A stretch of DNA of 8,658 bases from Flavobacteriales bacterium UBA4585 (GTDB taxonomy: Bacteria > Bacteroidota > Bacteroidia > Flavobacteriales > Schleiferiaceae), in NCBI GenBank assembly GCA_949487015.1, contig CATAQZ010000041.1:1-8658 (forward strand). Reading direction: 5' to 3'. Within the stretch, counting starts at the first letter, position 1; each line of letters begins with the position of its first letter. Shown piece after piece: positions 5,288 to 8,658 of the stretch. Both the position numbers and the translations under genes were made by a program. Below the pieces are notes generated by a model, which searched no databases, was not told the origin of the DNA, and saw only the letters and a list, made by a program, of their open reading frames with translations.

Positions 5288-8200
5288 GTGAAAAAAATCA
5301 TAGCGCTTGTAGGTGTCCTTTTGTTCCCGATTTTGGTCGCGGGACAGCTGTCCTTTGATACGGGGACTTACGTTCGATTTAAAACCTTAAATCACGGAAT
5401 TTCAGGCCCAAAAAACGGAGGGCAAGCTTCATCTGGCTTGTACATGTTGAGTGGTCGAGAGGTGTTAGATTTAGGCATTCTTTCAGAGTTGTCTCGGAAC
5501 GAATCCCTAGAAATACGTTGTCGATTGGACGGAACGCTTTCTCCGCAAAACAGCGCTAACGAGCCTATGGGTCGTGATTTTTCGATTCCCTATTATATCG
5601 TTGATAGCGACTCCATTGTAGATGATGCTACGGAATTCTGGTTCTACGTTCCACCGAGCTATACGCTGAATTATGATGCTGCTTCAGGTGCGTCGTTTTA
5701 TGCGGCTAACCCATTCAGCGATCAAAAATATTTCTTAGTCAGCGGGGGGAATACTTCCTACCAGGGCGTTGCAGCAGAAGTAGTGCCGGAACAAGACAGT
5801 TCTAGGGCATTGAATGCGCGTGCGACTTGGGTTTACGATACTGCGATGTACAATCTTGTTGGAACCGGTCGCAGGTGGATGGGCGAATTGTTTGATTTCA
5901 CGACCACTCGGGTGTATGATTTTCGTGAACGCACTGCGCTGAGCAACTCCGGTGCGAATCGGCCCGTGTCCGGAAGCACTATAAAGGTGCAGATTAAAGC
6001 CGTCGCACGCTCGAGCACCAGCAATACGAAATTGATCGTGCAATATGGTGCACAAAGTGAGACCGTAACTTTCCCAGCGGTACAAACGGGGTCGGTGAGT
6101 AATTACGTGCAGGAAAAACTGCTCACTGTAGATTTCACTGCAGATCAAAGCACAACGCTTACCATTACCTATGATAAAGCAGGGAACAATGCTGCAGCCA
6201 TGTGGCTGGATGAAATGATCGTAGATTGGGAGACCTCGGAAGTAGAGGTATGTCCAAATCAATTTAGAGTTAATCAGCCTCGTGGTGCAGGGAACTACTC
6301 GTACTTTGAAGTAGAGGGGAGTAGTTGTTTAAGGATTTTTGGTTTAGAAAATCAACGGATTGCCACCCATGTGGAACCCGCGGTTGTGACTTCTTTAGGT
6401 CCGGATCAAACCAGGAGCAAGTGGTATTCTCACGAGGACTTACCCCGAACGTATATGATCGGTGATTGTAATGAGCCTCTAGCGTATGTGGTGGATGAAA
6501 AGGTGAACCTTAGCGAAATCGGATCAGCAACTTTTGCAGATTTAGATGGCATAGCAAGTATCATTATTACTCCCGATTCTTTGCTCGATGCTGCAAACGA
6601 TCTTGCGGATCTGGAACGCGCATCTGGAGTTGCTGCTGAAGTGGTTTCACTATCGTATATATATGATGTGATGAATACGGGAAATCCCGATATCGGTGCC
6701 ATTAGAAAATTCCTGGTGAAGGCCTATGCCGATTATAATTCGCTCAAATACCTCACATTGTTCGGGGATGCCTCTTATGATTATAAGGGCATACTTTCTG
6801 GAGCGAAATCAAATGTAGTACCCACCTACCACACCAATGCGAGTTTCTCATTGATCAGTTCCTACATCACAGATGATTTTTACGGGTATTTGGATTCCGG
6901 GGAAAGTGTGAATTGGTTTTTGGATGATTTGGATATAGGTATTGGTAGAATTCCAGTGCGAACGGTAAGTGAGGCTGAAGAAGCGGTCGCGAAAATTGCA
7001 AATTACATGACGGGGGCCGACCGGTTCGGACCCTGGCGTGCACGTGGGATTTTTGTGGTGGATGATGCCGATGAACCCTGGGAAAAGGAATTCGCGGTGT
7101 ATCAAGACCGATTGGCAAAAACGTTGGACACGACAAGAGCGGAATTGAATCAAATTAAAATCTACTCCGACGCGTATTTGCAGGATACCAAGCCGGGTTC
7201 GCAGCGTTATCCAGAGGCGCGTCAAGCCCTATTCAATGAAGTAGAACAAGGAGCTTTAGCCGTTTCCTTTGTTGGCCATGGTGGAGAGGTAGGATGGACT
7301 AGTGAACGCATATTGCAATTGGAAGATGTCAACGGATGGAATAACACCTCGAAGCAGCCGGTCGTTACGACTATTACTTGTGAATTTACCCGATTCGACG
7401 ACCCCTTGCGCGTCAGTGCTGGTGAACAATTGTTTTTGAATCCAAACGGTGGAGCTATAGGGTTGTTTTCGACGACCCGAAGTGTTTTTGCAACCAACAG
7501 TACGTATGCATTGAATGCCTTGTTGAATGAGGAAATGATGCAATTGGACAACCCGAGATTAGGCGATGTCCTCCGGGAAACGAAAAACAACAACAGCAGC
7601 GGGGATAAAATTAAGTTTTCACTCATCTGCGATGCTGCCTTGCCACTCGCGCGTCCAAAACATCAAATGAGTTTCGATACACTAAACGGTGTGGTATGGT
7701 CGGATTTTCAAGATACGCTGAAAGCGCTTTCATGGGTTCAAATTCAAGGCGGCGTGCGGGATGCGCAGAGCGGAGCGCTATTGAATAATTTTAATGGAAA
7801 AGCTTGGGTGACGGTCTTCGATAAGCCGCAAATGCAACAAACGAAGGTGAATGATCAAAGTGGCACGCCTTTTAATTTTACGACACAAAACAATGCCGTG
7901 TTTAAAGGCCAAGCGAGCGTGGTCAACGGGAGGTATACCGTGGCTTTTAGAGTTCCATTGGATATTAATTTGAGTTACGGTCCTCCGAAGATCAGTGCCT
8001 ATGCTACAGATTACGAGACGGACGCTTGGGGCGCTTCGAACGACCAATTAATGGGTGGTATTTTCGATGGTCTGATCACGGATACGGAAGGCCCGGAGGT
8101 GCGGTTGTTTATGAATGATACTGCGTTCACCTCGGGCAGTAGTGTTGAATCGGATGCCACTGGCCTGGGTTTACTTTACGATGAAAGTGGAATCAATGCC

Positions 8201-8658
8201 GTGGGCTTGGGAATCGGCCACAACATGACGCTTACCTTAGATGGGGAGGCAATCAATGTGAACGATTATTATGAATCGGATTTAGATGATTTTACGCGTG
8301 GATCGTTGCGTTATCCATTCAATGACCTTGCATTAGGCGAACATACCTTGTCATTGCGCGCTTGGGACGTTCTGAATCAATGGGGTTACGACAGTATTGC
8401 GTTTGTTGTGGTAGCGCCCAGTACTCCCATTTTAGAGCAGTTGCTCGCTTTTCCAAACCCCTTTACGGATCAGGTAAAATTCCAATTGACCCATCAAGAG
8501 CAGGGCGAAGAGGGCGAGATTAAAGTTTCCGTTACGAATAATCAGGGCCAATTGGTTTGGCAGCGTACACAAAACTTGCGTTTAAATGATGCTACAACAC
8601 AGTTGCCTACCTTTACCATGTCGGAACAACCGGGTCAAACTCCCGGGGCGGGATTTTA
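5288..8658 (+). CDS. porU: Type IX secretion system sortase PorU (C25 cysteine peptidase family), 3' end outside the window
   Basis: An open frame of 1123 codons running off the window. PorU acts at the cell surface: it cleaves the C-terminal signal domain of T9SS cargo and links cargo to a surface lipopolysaccharide. The GTG at 5288 gives a clean signal peptide (MKKIIALVGVLLFPILVAGQ, cleavage near 19/20); an in-frame TAG at 5249-5251 and no ATG between support this start. A long beta-rich N-terminal region precedes the Peptidase_C25 domain at about 415-795, with ASIIITPDS near 422, LFGDASYDYKG at 491-501, SFVGHGGEVGW at 660-670 (catalytic H664) and TTITCEFTRFDDP at 694-706 (catalytic C698). 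The 34-residue His-Cys spacing fits gingipain-like enzymes. Ig-like modules follow, then FPNPF at 1055-1059, typical of T9SS C-terminal domains. The last visible residues (PGAGF) resemble the end of such domains, so little is probably missing. The size and all-in-one layout favour PorU over a secreted gingipain. porV would be the expected next gene. Confidence 0.95.
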   Translation, partial: MKKIIALVGVLLFPILVAGQLSFDTGTYVRFKTLNHGISGPKNGGQASSGLYMLSGREVLDLGILSELSRNESLEIRCRLDGTLSPQNSANEPMGRDFSIPYYIVDSDSIVDDATEFWFYVPPSYTLNYDAASGASFYAANPFSDQKYFLVSGGNTSYQGVAAEVVPEQDSSRALNARATWVYDTAMYNLVGTGRRWMGELFDFTTTRVYDFRERTALSNSGANRPVSGSTIKVQIKAVARSSTSNTKLIVQYGAQSETVTFPAVQTGSVSNYVQEKLLTVDFTADQSTTLTITYDKAGNNAAAMWLDEMIVDWETSEVEVCPNQFRVNQPRGAGNYSYFEVEGSSCLRIFGLENQRIATHVEPAVVTSLGPDQTRSKWYSHEDLPRTYMIGDCNEPLAYVVDEKVNLSEIGSATFADLDGIASIIITPDSLLDAANDLADLERASGVAAEVVSLSYIYDVMNTGNPDIGAIRKFLVKAYADYNSLKYLTLFGDASYDYKGILSGAKSNVVPTYHTNASFSLISSYITDDFYGYLDSGESVNWFLDDLDIGIGRIPVRTVSEAEEAVAKIANYMTGADRFGPWRARGIFVVDDADEPWEKEFAVYQDRLAKTLDTTRAELNQIKIYSDAYLQDTKPGSQRYPEARQALFNEVEQGALAVSFVGHGGEVGWTSERILQLEDVNGWNNTSKQPVVTTITCEFTRFDDPLRVSAGEQLFLNPNGGAIGLFSTTRSVFATNSTYALNALLNEEMMQLDNPRLGDVLRETKNNNSSGDKIKFSLICDAALPLARPKHQMSFDTLNGVVWSDFQDTLKALSWVQIQGGVRDAQSGALLNNFNGKAWVTVFDKPQMQQTKVNDQSGTPFNFTTQNNAVFKGQASVVNGRYTVAFRVPLDINLSYGPPKISAYATDYETDAWGASNDQLMGGIFDGLITDTEGPEVRLFMNDTAFTSGSSVESDATGLGLLYDESGINAVGLGIGHNMTLTLDGEAINVNDYYESDLDDFTRGSLRYPFNDLALGEHTLSLRAWDVLNQWGYDSIAFVVVAPSTPILEQLLAFPNPFTDQVKFQLTHQEQGEEGEIKVSVTNNQGQLVWQRTQNLRLNDATTQLPTFTMSEQPGQTPGAGF

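Noticed and set aside
5735..7626. Several minus-strand open frames of 90-175 codons opposite porU
   Set aside because: They lie wholly opposite a long, continuous frame with clear PorU motifs, and their products are low-complexity with no recognisable domain. They are antisense shadows.
5288..8658. Reading the C25 peptidase as a secreted gingipain virulence protease
   Set aside because: Its long beta-rich N-terminus, size over 1120 residues and position beside gldJ and a PorP/SprF gene match the PorU sortase. No gingipain-type propeptide with adhesin repeats is seen.
1..8658. Search for CRISPR arrays, tRNA or rRNA genes, insertion sequences and phage genes
   Set aside because: Nearly all of the window is occupied by five intact or edge-cut genes. 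The spacers (23 to 125 bases) hold no repeat array, cloverleaf or transposase remnant that I could recognise.

Overview
The window looks like a chromosomal segment from a member of the Bacteroidota, most likely Flavobacteriales. The main evidence is three components of the type IX secretion system (T9SS) and gliding machinery found in that phylum: a GldJ lipoprotein, a PorP/SprF-family outer-membrane protein and a PorU C25 sortase. Promoter-like TAnnTTTG elements and the lack of clear Shine-Dalgarno sequences agree with this. I cannot place it to genus from the sequence alone.

Layout. (1) 64-1209, plus strand: a complete acyl-CoA dehydrogenase. (2) 1210-2484, minus strand: murF, the ligase that adds D-Ala-D-Ala in peptidoglycan synthesis. 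It converges on the dehydrogenase with no intergenic base. A hairpin with a cUUCGg tetraloop and U-tract lies inside the murF 3' end and is oriented to terminate the dehydrogenase transcript. (3) 2521-2549: a strong intrinsic terminator closing the minus-strand unit that contains gldJ. (4) 2572-4152, minus: gldJ. (5) 4176-5162, minus: a PorP/SprF-family gene 23 bases upstream of gldJ, probably in the same transcript. (6) 5163-5287: a 125-base divergent intergenic region with an imperfect nested dyad and a good -7 element. (7) 5288 to the window end, plus strand: porU, open at its 3' end. It starts with GTG and has 1123 codons in view.

How the genes fit together. PorU is the cell-surface sortase that removes the C-terminal targeting domain of T9SS cargo and attaches the cargo to the surface. 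GldJ is an outer-membrane lipoprotein of the FGE-like fold, related to GldK/PorK. PorP/SprF proteins are outer-membrane partners of the T9SS, either of its periplasmic ring or of cargo. MurF (cell wall) and the acyl-CoA dehydrogenase (fatty-acid oxidation) have no mechanistic link to these. All genes are collinear and intact apart from the window edge. I saw no mobile element, CRISPR array, tRNA or rRNA. I found no evidence of a wholly new system. The points worth a second look are the gene pairing (porP-like next to gldJ) and several compact regulatory arrangements.
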